DNA of 59,024 bases from JAAZMA01 sp036720245 (lineage in GTDB: Bacteria; Bacillota; Clostridia; Tissierellales; Tepidimicrobiaceae), in assembly GCA_036720245.1 (NCBI GenBank), contig DAIMNI010000006.1, positions 1 to 59,024 on the forward strand, given 5' to 3'. Below the pieces are notes generated by a model. That model worked only from the letters and a program-made list of their open reading frames with translations. It did no database searches and was not told the origin of the DNA. Below, in pieces: positions 6,775 through 16,003 of this stretch (within the stretch, counting starts at the first letter, position 1; every line of letters begins with the position of its first letter). A program made the position numbers and the translations under genes.

Positions 6775-8754
6775 TTACTTAAGCCCTGCGTCTTGCATCT
6801 TCTTAAGCTGTATCATTCTGTCCCTTAATTCTGCTGCTTTTTCAAAATTTAATTCTTCTGCTGCTTTTAGCATAGCAGATTGTAGTGCTTCTATCATTGT
6901 GCCAATTTCTTCACCTGAGAATATTTCTTCATTATATTTTTCCTCATCTTCTAAAGCTACAGTAGCCTCTATTACATCCCTTACATCTTTTACTATGGAT
7001 TTAGGGATTATATTGTGCTCTTTATTATATTTATCTTGGATTTCTCTTCTTCTATAGGTTTCTTCTATGGCTTTTGACATGGATTTTGTGATATTGTCTG
7101 CATACATTATTACCTGACCATTTATATTTCTAGCTGCCCTTCCTGTAGTTTGAATTAGTGCGGTCTCAGATCTTAAAAATCCTTCCTTATCTGCATCTAA
7201 TATGGCCACTAGGGATACTTCTGGCAGGTCTAAACCTTCCCTTAGTAGATTTATTCCCACTAAAACATCGTATTTTCCTAGCCTTAAATCTCTAATGATT
7301 TCCATTCTTTTAATAGTATCCACATCTGAATGAAGATAGTTTACCTTTATTCCAATCTCTTTAAAATAATCTGTTAAATCCTCTGCCATTTTCTTAGTCA
7401 AAGTTGTAACTAATACCCTTTCTTTTCTTTCTGTTCTAATTCTAATTTCATTTACTAAATCATCTATTTGATTATCTGTAGGCCTTACATCTATTTTTGG
7501 ATCTAAAAGTCCTGTAGGACGAATTATTTGCTCCACTGTATTTTCAGTATGTTTTAATTCATAGGGGCCTGGAGTGGCAGATACAAATATTATTTGATTT
7601 ATAAGTCCTTCAAACTCCTTAAATTTTAACGGTCTATTGTCTAAAGCAGAAGGCAGTCTAAAACCGTATTCTACCAAATTAGTCTTTCTAGATTTATCCC
7701 CTTCATACATACCCCCGATTTGGGGTACAGTTACATGAGATTCATCTATTATAATTAAAAAATCATCTGGAAAATAGTCTATTAATGTATAGGGTCTAGA
7801 ACCTGCCGGCCTTCCAGATAAATGTCTAGAATAATTCTCTATTCCCTGACAAAATCCCATTTCCTTTAGCATTTCAATATCGTAATTAGTTCTTTGTTCT
7901 AATCTTTGGGCTTCTAATAATTTTTCCTTTCCCCTCAATTCTTTTAATCTTTCTTCTAATTCTTTTTCTATGGAAACAATGGCCTTATCTATTTTATCTT
8001 GTGGGGTTGCATAATGGGATGCAGGAAATATGGATACATGATTTCTAGCCCCAATAATCTCCCCTGTAAGATAATTAATTTCCACTATTCTATCTATTTC
8101 ATCTCCAAAAAACTCTACTCTAATGGTATTATCACTGGAAGAGGCAGGAAATATTTCTAATATATCTCCCCTTACTCTAAAGGTACCTCTAGTAAAATTT
8201 ATATCATTTCTAATAAATTGAATATCAATTAATTGCCTCATGATTTCATCCCTATCTTTAATCATGCCTGGCCTTAAAGACACCATTAAGTTTTCATAAT
8301 CAATTGGATCTCCTAATCCATATATACAAGATACGGATGCTACAATAATTACATCTCTTCTTTCAAATAAGGATGCTGTGGCAGAGTGCCTAAGTTTATC
8401 TATTTCGTCATTTATAGAGGCATCTTTTTCAATATAAGTATCTGTTTGGACTACATAGGCCTCTGGTTGGTAATAATCATAATAGGATACAAAGTATTCT
8501 ACAGCACTATTTGGAAAGAATTCTTTAAACTCACTGGCTAATTGATAGGCTAAAGTTTTATTATGAGCTATTACTAAGGTGGGTTTTTGAACCTTTTCAA
8601 TTATATTAGCCATGGTGAAGGTTTTCCCTGAGCCTGTTACACCTAATAAGACTTGATGTTTTTTGTTTTCCATTATGCCACGAGCTAGGGCATCAATGGC
8701 CATAGGTTGATCTCCTGTGGGTTTAAAACTAGATTCTATTTTAAATTTACTCAT
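6775..8754 (-). CDS. uvrB: UvrABC excinuclease subunit B
   Basis: A complete 659-aa UvrB helicase-like protein, which verifies damage handed over by UvrA and recruits UvrC. Walker A GVTGSGKTFTMAN lies near residue 39. The damage-probing beta-hairpin region YYDYYQPEAYV follows near residue 92. The Walker B variant DESHVT lies near residue 335, and the helicase motif QTTGRAARN is in the second RecA-like domain. A C-terminal UVR motif (ALQSAMLKAAEELNFEKAAELRDRM) interacts with UvrC. The ATG has GAGGTGATAAT upstream. A promoter and a LexA-type palindrome precede it, and uvrA follows. Confidence 0.98.
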   Translation of the reverse strand: MSKFKIESSFKPTGDQPMAIDALARGIMENKKHQVLLGVTGSGKTFTMANIIEKVQKPTLVIAHNKTLAYQLASEFKEFFPNSAVEYFVSYYDYYQPEAYVVQTDTYIEKDASINDEIDKLRHSATASLFERRDVIIVASVSCIYGLGDPIDYENLMVSLRPGMIKDRDEIMRQLIDIQFIRNDINFTRGTFRVRGDILEIFPASSSDNTIRVEFFGDEIDRIVEINYLTGEIIGARNHVSIFPASHYATPQDKIDKAIVSIEKELEERLKELRGKEKLLEAQRLEQRTNYDIEMLKEMGFCQGIENYSRHLSGRPAGSRPYTLIDYFPDDFLIIIDESHVTVPQIGGMYEGDKSRKTNLVEYGFRLPSALDNRPLKFKEFEGLINQIIFVSATPGPYELKHTENTVEQIIRPTGLLDPKIDVRPTDNQIDDLVNEIRIRTERKERVLVTTLTKKMAEDLTDYFKEIGIKVNYLHSDVDTIKRMEIIRDLRLGKYDVLVGINLLREGLDLPEVSLVAILDADKEGFLRSETALIQTTGRAARNINGQVIMYADNITKSMSKAIEETYRRREIQDKYNKEHNIIPKSIVKDVRDVIEATVALEDEEKYNEEIFSGEEIGTMIEALQSAMLKAAEELNFEKAAELRDRMIQLKKMQDAGLK

Positions 8755-8771
8755 ATTATCACCTCAAATTT

Positions 8772-8783
8772 GAACATTTGTTC
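8772..8783. promoter_or_regulatory. LexA (DinR-type) SOS operator
   Basis: GAACATTTGTTC is a perfect GAAC-N4-GTTC palindrome, the Gram-positive LexA box. It lies 17 nt upstream of the uvrB start codon and just past the expected transcription start, where a bound repressor would block the promoter. SOS control of uvrBA is known in Firmicutes. Confidence 0.85.
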
Positions 8784-8798
8784 CGTAATGCTAATTAT

Positions 8799-8826
8799 AT
8801 TATATTATAATAAGTAAAAAAGTCAA
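8799..8826 (-). promoter_or_regulatory. Promoter of uvrBA
   Basis: The minus strand reads TTGACT (8826-8821), a 16-nt spacer, then TATAAT (8804-8799). The LexA box follows 15 nt downstream. Confidence 0.7.
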
Positions 8827-8907
8827 AAGTTTTTTTGTATTAAAATAAAATATATTGAACATTTCTCTATAATATTATAAACTAGTAAAGAGGGAGGATG
8901 TATTATT

Positions 8908-10476
8908 ATGAAAAAATTTATATTCCTTTTAATCATTATGCTTTTTGCATCTATATTAAATGGCTGCCACTCTATTGATAATAAACCCTTTACCATTGTG
9001 GACAAAGTAGATGAAGAATCCTTAGACTTTAAGATTGAAAATATTGTATTATCAAAAGGATTTCAAACTACAGATCCTAATGTAGAAGTAATTAAGAAAG
9101 GCAAAAACTTAAAACTATTAGCATCCTTAGGTATAGTAGAAAGCTCTGGAGTTACTGTGGATAAAATAATTAAATCAGATAGCAATGTGGATATATATAT
9201 AAATAGTTTACAAGATAAAGGGAAAATACAATTGGCCGTTCCCCAAATTATGATTGAAATTCAAAGCCCTATTGAAGAAAAATTCGAGGATTTGCATTTC
9301 AATATTATTAATCAAAATTATGAGCCTATACATTTAAAATTTAATAAAAAGCAAATATTAAGTAGTATATATTCTCAATATAAAATTACCACAAATACTG
9401 TTCCAAATATATCTTTAACTAAACCTAAAGACGAAATAATTTGGAATGTGGATTTTCAAAATATATATGATAAAGAAAATTACAAATCTCCATTAATTAA
9501 TTTTAATGTAAAGGTAGATGCTCTTACGGGGAAAATAATAGATTCAAAGAAAGTCAATATTTCTAGCTATATAGATGATGGCTATTTATTAGATTATATA
9601 CCCAATAATCATATATTATATAAAAAGCAGGAAGTAAATGAGGGTGAAAGTTATGAAACCCTTTGGGTCTACGATGTAGAAACAAAGGAAAAATCCAAAA
9701 TATATATTTCTAAAAATAAAATTCAATCTGCAATATTTAGCCCTGAAGATAATTATATTGCTGTTTTAGAAATAGATGATAAAAATTCAGATTTATATAT
9801 TATTCCACAAAAAAATAAAATTGCATATAAAATAACGCCTAATAATTACCTCCATCCAAAATTGATTAAGTGGAAGGAAGATAATAATCTCTATTTTATA
9901 AATGCTGATGAAAATCGTTCTACTTTATTGTCCTATAATTTGGGTGAAAATCTACATAAAGAGATTTTATCTGTAGAATTTAAACCTGAAGAGTTTGATG
10001 TTCTAAATAATAATTATATTTTTATTCAAGAGGAAAAAGATGCAGTCAATAAAAAAATCTTTGTATCTAAAAATGGTAAGGATTTAGAAGAATTGGATAC
10101 AGGATTTAAAGCTAAGTTTTATGATGAAAATACTATAATCTATCTAAAAAATATAGAAAAGGAAGATAAAAATATCCTAAAAATATACGATATGGTAAGT
10201 AAGGAAAGCAAAGAATTGGATTATAATATTTCCAATTATTTTCTATTAAATAATGAATATATAGCATTTATAGAAAAAAATACTTGTAATAATGATTATA
10301 CTCTATATAAATATAATGTGCCAAATAGCTGTGCATTGCCCATAGCAAATGTAAATAGCGATAAGATTTACTATGATCAAAGTAATAATATTGGATATAT
10401 AGCCTTAAAGCCACCTTCTGAGGAAAGTATAAATCCAATTATATATTCTGTGGATTTAGGCGAATTAGGTTTTTGA
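8908..10476 (+). CDS. Predicted lipoprotein with a TolB/WD40-like beta-propeller
   Basis: A 522-aa exported lipoprotein of unknown role. The first 20 residues form a lipoprotein signal (MKKFIFLLIIMLFASILNGC) with lipobox LNGC, so Cys20 would be lipidated. The C-terminal half contains repeated beta-strand units typical of TolB-type propellers, for example TLWVYDVETKEKSKIY, QSAIFSPEDNYIAVLE and NILKIYDMVSKESKEL. I see no catalytic motif, and I do not know this exact family. It is divergent from uvrB, with about 150 nt between them, and has GAGGGAGG before the ATG. A weak promoter (TTGAAC ... TATAAA) lies upstream. A dispersed repeat follows the stop directly. Function is not predictable beyond a surface-exposed propeller scaffold. 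Confidence 0.75.
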   Translation: MKKFIFLLIIMLFASILNGCHSIDNKPFTIVDKVDEESLDFKIENIVLSKGFQTTDPNVEVIKKGKNLKLLASLGIVESSGVTVDKIIKSDSNVDIYINSLQDKGKIQLAVPQIMIEIQSPIEEKFEDLHFNIINQNYEPIHLKFNKKQILSSIYSQYKITTNTVPNISLTKPKDEIIWNVDFQNIYDKENYKSPLINFNVKVDALTGKIIDSKKVNISSYIDDGYLLDYIPNNHILYKKQEVNEGESYETLWVYDVETKEKSKIYISKNKIQSAIFSPEDNYIAVLEIDDKNSDLYIIPQKNKIAYKITPNNYLHPKLIKWKEDNNLYFINADENRSTLLSYNLGENLHKEILSVEFKPEEFDVLNNNYIFIQEEKDAVNKKIFVSKNGKDLEELDTGFKAKFYDENTIIYLKNIEKEDKNILKIYDMVSKESKELDYNISNYFLLNNEYIAFIEKNTCNNDYTLYKYNVPNSCALPIANVNSDKIYYDQSNNIGYIALKPPSEESINPIIYSVDLGELGF

Positions 10477-10478
10477 CC

Positions 10479-10664
10479 AATTTTAAATTGTGAATTGTGA
10501 ATTGTGAATGTTCGGGGTCTATCTTTCGGGTGGGCGGAGATCCTAAGTGCAGTAGTATATTGTCATTCTGAGGGCGTAGCCCGAAGAATCTCCGACCTGA
10601 AATTTCGACCCTAATAAATTTACAATTTAAAATTCACAATTCACAATTTGCGCAAGCATTGCGC
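10479..10664. repeat. Full copy of a MITE-like dispersed repeat
   Basis: The left end is AATTTTAAATTG plus TGAATTG repeats (10479-10508). The right end carries the inverted equivalent, AATTTACAATTT followed by CACAATT repeats (10617-10648). Between them lie GGGTCTATCTTTCGGG and TGTCATTCTGAGGGCGTAGC-type sequence, a member of the widely dispersed GTCATTCTGAGC / GAAGAATCT family. GCGCAAGCATTGCGC follows at 10650-10664. There is no open frame inside. It separates two convergent genes. Confidence 0.75.
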
Positions 10665-10668
10665 ATAC

Positions 10669-11811
10669 TTAGTTTCTAAACCTTGCCTTCCTCTTTTTAA
10701 ACTTATCCAATGTCCTAGAAATAAAAGACTTCTTCTCTTTCTCATTTATCATAAATTGATATTCATCTATTCCACCCACTGTTAATAGTCCTAAATTATT
10801 TATGCCATTTTTATAATCCTGAAATTCCTTTGTGATTAATCTTCTATCTCTATTTAATATTTCCATCCAAATATAATTAGGACTATGGCTTAAAATTCCT
10901 TCTACATCCCTGTCTGAATATATTCTATTTCCATTTAAAGAGATTATTATATCCCCTGATTCTAAATTTAGTCTTTTACCTATGCTCTTAGGTAGTACAT
11001 CTAATATTTTTAGTCCTTGGGAACTTGGTTTAAATAGGTACTTTCCATTTTCCTCTTTTTTCTGGCCTATTTTAATTACTATTTCATGTCCTAGTGGAGA
11101 AAATATAGCACCTATATATTTAAAAATTTCATAATTCATAGATAGTTTTGCAAAGACTATTAATATTACACTAAAAATAAAAAGTATTCCTGCGCTTTCC
11201 CTAGCCTTTTTTTCTGGATAATTAGTTAAGGCATAGTCTCCATAACCTGATATTGCCATTACAGTAGCTGGATATATAATATTTCCATTTATGAAAATTA
11301 TAAATGGAACAGGCCAAAATCTATTTAATACAAATCCTCCAACGACATCCCCTTCCCTTTCCATAAAAACTGGGGATCTCATAGCATTTCCATCTACTAA
11401 AATTAAAAAACTTTCTACTAAATGAAGTACTCCCACTACCATTAATATTCCCGAAACATTTATATCTGAATAGCCAATTATTAGGCTAAGCAAAGCTATA
11501 ATCCCGCCAGCATAGGAAAAGCAAATAAATCTAGGACTAATTAAAGACAGTCCTAGTGCTAAGGGAAGTAGAAAATAAAAATCTTTCGGATTTATGGTAG
11601 TTCCCATAAGAATAAATATTATACTGGCAATTAATCCCCCCAATAGACCAAAGGCTGTAGATATTAAAGTATTGTACAGCCTTTTTTCTAATGTCCCTAT
11701 TTTCTTATATTGAAGAAATATAATAGTGATTACCACTAAAAATAGGGGAGATTTTAGAGAATATAATATATTTCTTAAGGAATAGTATGCAATTTCTAAA
11801 AAAAGCTGCAT
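10669..11811 (-). CDS. MinJ-like PDZ-domain membrane protein
   Basis: A 380-aa integral membrane protein with roughly seven hydrophobic segments in residues 15-250. A cytoplasm-facing PDZ domain follows at about 270-340 (LKILDVLPKSIGKRLNLESGDIIISLNG), with a basic tail. In Bacillus subtilis the same order (ftsE, ftsX, ctpB, minJ) ends in MinJ, which bridges DivIVA to MinCD at division sites. Topology, PDZ placement and synteny support an equivalent here, although sequence identity cannot be measured. It starts with AAGGAGAG before the ATG, 12 nt after ctp, so the two are cotranscribed. An alternative reading is a generic PDZ protein handing substrates to the Ctp protease. Confidence 0.72.
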   Translation of the reverse strand: MQLFLEIAYYSLRNILYSLKSPLFLVVITIIFLQYKKIGTLEKRLYNTLISTAFGLLGGLIASIIFILMGTTINPKDFYFLLPLALGLSLISPRFICFSYAGGIIALLSLIIGYSDINVSGILMVVGVLHLVESFLILVDGNAMRSPVFMEREGDVVGGFVLNRFWPVPFIIFINGNIIYPATVMAISGYGDYALTNYPEKKARESAGILFIFSVILIVFAKLSMNYEIFKYIGAIFSPLGHEIVIKIGQKKEENGKYLFKPSSQGLKILDVLPKSIGKRLNLESGDIIISLNGNRIYSDRDVEGILSHSPNYIWMEILNRDRRLITKEFQDYKNGINNLGLLTVGGIDEYQFMINEKEKKSFISRTLDKFKKRKARFRN

Positions 11812-11823
11812 ATAAAACTCTCC

Positions 11824-13050
11824 TTATTTTTTAATTATTTCTTTCATTTTATTTATCGCTGTTTGTAATTGAGTATCCTGTTCTAAATTATCCAATCCTA
11901 TTTGTTCCACATTTTCTGGTAACTCTACTACTATATCTGGTTCTATGCCTATACCATGGATATTAATGCCATTTGGGGTAAAGTATTCTGAAGTAGTTAA
12001 TTTAAAACCTGAACCATCAGACATTTGTTTAATCCTTTGAACTATTCCTTTTCCAAAGGTCTTAGTCCCAATTAATAGGCCCCTTTCCCTATCCTTTATA
12101 GCACCAGCAAAAATTTCTGATGCAGAGGCAGAGCCTTCATTTACTAAAACTACTAAAGGTATATCTGTGTGTTTACTTGTGGATTTCTCATAATATCTTT
12201 CTCCATTTCTAGTTTCTGTGTATACAATTACCCCTTCATCTAAAAACTCATCTGTAATATCCACACATACATCTAGCAATCCTCCTGGATTATAGCGAAG
12301 ATCAATTATTAATCCTTCAATGTTTTTATTCAATAAAGCATCTAAATCTTTTTTAAAATCCTTATAGGTTAATTCATCAAATGAAGTGATTCTAATATAA
12401 CCTATACCATCATCTATTACACTAGACTTAACAGTTACAAGTCTAATTTCTTCTCGCATAATATTCATATCTATATATTGATTCTTGCCCTCTTTGTCTT
12501 TTCTTAATACAGTAATTTTTACTTCAGTTTTAGGTTTTCCCTTCATTAATTTAACTGCCTTATCCATATTATCCGCAGTAAATTCTTGTCCTTCTACCTT
12601 AATAATCTTATCCCCTGTTTTTAATCCTGCTCTCTCCCCAGGCGTATCTTCTATTGGTGCCACTACAGTTATTAAATTATCTTCACCAGGGGTAACAATT
12701 ACCCCAATACCTCCATATATGCCCTTGGTATGTTCAGTAAAATCCTTGAACTCATCCTTAGTCATATATACAGAATAAGGGTCTTCTAAAGACTGAAATA
12801 GCCCCTTTAGCTGTCCCTCAAATAATTGCTCATCACTTACTTCCCTTAAATAATTTTCCTTTACATAGGATTCTAAATTTATGGCCTTAGCATATTTTTC
12901 ATAGTTAGCAGCCAATTCTTCATATTCCTTTCTAGGAATCGTAACTCTATCCTTAGACTTTATGGTAGCCATATTGGTTATACCAAAAGTTAGAATATTA
13001 GTTAGTATCAATAAAATTACCACAAAAGTTATAGCTTTTTTCCTTGACAT
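11824..13050 (-). CDS. S41 family carboxy-terminal processing protease (CtpA/CtpB-like)
   Basis: A 408-aa membrane-anchored serine protease that acts outside the membrane. An N-terminal anchor helix (about 6-27) is followed by a PDZ domain (about 105-190, with GIGVIV and AGLKTGDKIIKVEG) and the S41 core. The catalytic serine lies in NEGSASASEIFAGA and the lysine in GTKTFGKGIVQ, both intact. CtpB of Bacillus cleaves SpoIVFA in sporulation; other Ctp enzymes trim wall hydrolases. Here it sits between an M23 hydrolase and a MinJ-like protein in the ftsEX operon, which favours wall or division targets. TTGAGGTGAG precedes the ATG. PrcB-type accessory proteins exist in the family, and one such protein is at 19141. 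Confidence 0.93.
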   Translation of the reverse strand: MSRKKAITFVVILLILTNILTFGITNMATIKSKDRVTIPRKEYEELAANYEKYAKAINLESYVKENYLREVSDEQLFEGQLKGLFQSLEDPYSVYMTKDEFKDFTEHTKGIYGGIGVIVTPGEDNLITVVAPIEDTPGERAGLKTGDKIIKVEGQEFTADNMDKAVKLMKGKPKTEVKITVLRKDKEGKNQYIDMNIMREEIRLVTVKSSVIDDGIGYIRITSFDELTYKDFKKDLDALLNKNIEGLIIDLRYNPGGLLDVCVDITDEFLDEGVIVYTETRNGERYYEKSTSKHTDIPLVVLVNEGSASASEIFAGAIKDRERGLLIGTKTFGKGIVQRIKQMSDGSGFKLTTSEYFTPNGINIHGIGIEPDIVVELPENVEQIGLDNLEQDTQLQTAINKMKEIIKK

Positions 13051-13140
13051 TTTCTCACCTCAATTTATGGACTTATGTATTCTAGTTTATTAGTCCTGTC
13101 AAATTATTATACCATACTATAAAATAAAAAAAAGGGGATT

Positions 13141-14277
13141 TTATTTCCCCTTTAGCCATGGTTCTGGATCTACATAAGAGCCACTTTTTCTAACTTCAAA
13201 ATGACAATGAGGTCCTGTGGAAAAACCTGTACTGCCTGCCTTAGCTATAGTTCCACCTCTTTTGACCTGAGCACCCTCGCTTACAGATAGAGAAGAATTG
13301 TGTCCATATAGTGTAACAATGCCTCCACCATGGTCTATCATTATGGCTTTGCCATATCCACCAAGGGTCCCCGAATATATAACTGTGCCATCAGCAGCAG
13401 CTACTATTGAAGTACCAGTAGGTGCAGGAATATCTATTCCTGTATGTAGCTTATTTGTCTTAAATATTGGATGAATTCTATATCCAAAGTACGAAGAAAT
13501 TTTATTATGCCCTGGTACTGGCCATCCCATTTTCCCACCTGAATAGGGTCCATCTACCCTTTGCCTTTTTACAATTTCTGCTTCAAGATTCTTGGCTTGT
13601 TTGTTTAATTCATCATATAGTCTTTCGGATTCCTTTATATCATTTTTCAAATTAGCCGCCAATTGTTCCTTAGACCTAGTAGCTCTGGCTAAATCATTCT
13701 TTCTTTCATTCAATTTAGATTTGGTAGCCTCTACTGAAACTCTTTGGGCTTGTAATTCTACCTTTTTATTATCTATGATATTCCTTTGTTCTTTCATAAA
13801 TTTAATTAATTCCACATCATGATCTGTAATAGATTGAATCATCTGTTTTCTAGACAATAAATCCCTTATATCGGCTGACGCTAATAAAACCTCTAGATAG
13901 CCTACATTTCCATTTTTATACATAACTCTTAATCTGGAATTAAAAGTTTCCTGTTTGTCTTCTATATTCTTTTCCGCTTTTTCTAATTCTTTTGTGGTTA
14001 CCTCTATATCTTCATTTAATTTTTTTAAATCCTTTTCTACTTCTTCTAGTTCTAGCTGAGACTTGTCCATTTCCTTGTCAAGAGCTGCTATTTCTGCCTC
14101 TACATCCTTCGATTGATTTTGCAATTCTTGAATTTCCTTTTTCTTTTCGTTCATTTGTTGGGTAGTGCTATTCTTTTTCTTTTTTAGGCCTTCCAAATTA
14201 TCTGCAAATACAAATAAGGTGTTAAATACTAAGACGAAAGCCAAAATTAGATATATGGTCCTTCTCTTACTAGACAT
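13141..14277 (-). CDS. EnvC/CwlO-type murein hydrolase: coiled coil plus M23 peptidase domain
   Basis: A 378-aa secreted protein. A signal peptide (about 1-26, ending FVFADN) leads into a long coiled coil (about 27-245, rich in E, K and L heptads) and a C-terminal LytM/M23 domain (about 260-375). The zinc and catalytic set looks complete: HTGIDIPAP with His and Asp, GHNS, and PHCHFEVRKSG with the HxH pair. It should therefore be an active endopeptidase rather than a degenerate EnvC activator. The gene directly follows ftsX (14 nt gap), which fits the rule that FtsEX drives a coiled-coil hydrolase across the membrane. AAAGGGGGAG precedes the ATG. Confidence 0.92.
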   Translation of the reverse strand: MSSKRRTIYLILAFVLVFNTLFVFADNLEGLKKKKNSTTQQMNEKKKEIQELQNQSKDVEAEIAALDKEMDKSQLELEEVEKDLKKLNEDIEVTTKELEKAEKNIEDKQETFNSRLRVMYKNGNVGYLEVLLASADIRDLLSRKQMIQSITDHDVELIKFMKEQRNIIDNKKVELQAQRVSVEATKSKLNERKNDLARATRSKEQLAANLKNDIKESERLYDELNKQAKNLEAEIVKRQRVDGPYSGGKMGWPVPGHNKISSYFGYRIHPIFKTNKLHTGIDIPAPTGTSIVAAADGTVIYSGTLGGYGKAIMIDHGGGIVTLYGHNSSLSVSEGAQVKRGGTIAKAGSTGFSTGPHCHFEVRKSGSYVDPEPWLKGK

Positions 14278-14291
14278 TTTTTTCTCCCCCT

Positions 14292-15194
14292 TTAAACATT
14301 TAAAAATCTCTTTAAGGATAACATTGAACCTAAGGCACCTATTCCCATTCCTATGGCCACGAAAATAATAGAAATATCCTTTATTAAAGCCTTAGGTGGA
14401 ACTAAATATACTGTAAATAATACATATAATTCAGTACTTAGACTATGGAAAAAGTAGGTATATCCACGATTTACAATTATTATGGATAAAATTGCACCAA
14501 TTAATCCAAATATCACTCCTTCAATTACAAAGGGCCCACGGATATAGCCATTGGTGGCTCCTACATATTTCATTATATTTATTTCTCGTTTCCTAGCTGC
14601 TACAGTAATTTTTATAGTATTAGATATAATAAATATGGATATAAATATGAGGATTAGGATTACTATTAAGCCTCCACCTCTAACATAATTGGCTATTATC
14701 AGCATTTTTTCTATTAACTCCTGATAATAATTCACATCCTCTACCCCATCTAATCCACTAATTTTTTCCACTACCTGATTTGCATATTCTATATCCTTTA
14801 ATTTTACTATATAGGAATTAGGAAGGGGATTAGTCTCTAATCCTTCTAAAAGATAGGCATTTTCCTCCCATCCTTTTTTCATATCGCGTAAGGCCTCTTC
14901 TTTAGACTTATATTCTACAGCCAAAACTCCTGGATTTCCTAAAGCTTCTTTTTCTATAGCCTTGGCGTTTTCTTCTGATATATCATCATCTAAAAATACT
15001 TGTATTTCATCAAATTTACTCTTAGTTTCCACTACTAAATTGTTTATGCTTAATACCATAATCAAAACTATGCCAAGTATTATTAATACTGCTGTAATGG
15101 AGCCAATAGATGCCACGCCCATTCCCCTATTTCGCCAGGCTCCCTGAAAACCTTGCTTTATTATATTTTTATATATACGAAATCCCATTTTCAT
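14292..15194 (-). CDS. ftsX: Cell division ABC transporter permease FtsX
   Basis: A 300-aa FtsX with one N-terminal membrane helix (SITAVLIILGIVLIMVLSI), an external domain of about 110 residues (IQVFLDDDISEENAKAIE...) that should contact the coiled-coil hydrolase, and three further helices. The family core KREINIMKYVGATNGYIRGPF is intact. FtsX turns FtsE ATP hydrolysis into activation of a wall hydrolase. The longest frame begins at 15212, but the ATG at 15194 has AAAGG at good spacing and gives MKMGFRIYKN, so it is preferred. The gene overlaps the end of ftsE by 26 nt, a sign of coupled translation. Confidence 0.94.
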   Translation of the reverse strand: MKMGFRIYKNIIKQGFQGAWRNRGMGVASIGSITAVLIILGIVLIMVLSINNLVVETKSKFDEIQVFLDDDISEENAKAIEKEALGNPGVLAVEYKSKEEALRDMKKGWEENAYLLEGLETNPLPNSYIVKLKDIEYANQVVEKISGLDGVEDVNYYQELIEKMLIIANYVRGGGLIVILILIFISIFIISNTIKITVAARKREINIMKYVGATNGYIRGPFVIEGVIFGLIGAILSIIIVNRGYTYFFHSLSTELYVLFTVYLVPPKALIKDISIIFVAIGMGIGALGSMLSLKRFLNV

Positions 15195-15833
15195 ACACGC
15201 CTTTCTCTTCATCTCGTACTATTTTTCCAGATTCAATGGCAATTACACGTTTTTTCATAACATTTACTATATCTTTAGCATGAGTAGCCATAAGAACTGT
15301 AGTACCGCGTCTATTAATATCCTTTAAAGCCCCCATTATCTCCCAAGCAGTGTCTGGGTCTAGATTCCCTGTAGGCTCGTCCGCTATTAGTACAGGTGGA
15401 TTATTTACTATGGCACGAGATATGGCCACTCTCTGATGTTCTCCCCCAGATAATTCGTCTGGATAACAGTGAGCCTTGGAACTTAAATCTACCATACTAA
15501 GTACCATAGGAACATTTCTTCTAATATCCCTAGGATGTGCACCTACAATTTCCATGGCAAAGGCTATGTTTTCGTATACAGTTTTATTTGGAAGCAATCT
15601 AAAATCCTGAAATACTACCCCTATATTTCTTCTAATGTAAGGGATTTTTCTATTTCTAACAGAGGTAATATCTATATTATTTAAACGAATTGCCCCCGAG
15701 GTGGGATTTTCCTCCTTTAACAAAAGTTTTATTAAAGTAGATTTACCTGCACCACTAGGTCCTACTAAAAATACAAATTCTCCTTTATTTATAGAAAGGC
15801 TAACATTTGTTNNNNNNNNNNAAATTCTATCAA
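15169..15833 (-). CDS. ftsE: Cell division ATP-binding protein FtsE (interrupted by an assembly gap)
   Basis: FtsE is the ATPase partner of FtsX. Visible motifs are Walker A GPSGAGKSTL, Q-loop VFQDFRLL, signature LSGGEHQRVAISRA, Walker B PVLIADEPTGNLD and switch His in TTVLMATHAKD. The N-terminus is broken by ten N at 15811-15820. Right of the gap the DNA reads AGAGGTG, 7 nt, then TTG ATA GAA TTT, which is the classic FtsE start MIEF in a frame different from the downstream part. The frame mismatch shows that the real gap is not ten bases; about 15-20 residues are missing. A GTG at 15843 keeps frame only by accident and lies inside the ribosome site. The gene itself is probably intact. Confidence 0.93.
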
Positions 15834-16003
15834 ACAGTTTCACCTCTATGTAATCATTTTGTAACTATATATATAATTATAACATATAAATCGTCTTTTT
15901 TTCTAAATTTTTTTTAGAATTTCTTGGATTTTTTTACATATCCCATCTTATATTATATTATAATATAGATTAATGGATAAATAAATAGTAGGGAGTGGTA
16001 ATA

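Noticed and set aside
3766..7057. Several plus-strand open frames of 70-150 codons across uvrA and uvrB
   Set aside because: They lie antisense to strongly supported repair genes, lack ribosome sites and have compositions that mirror the opposite strand.
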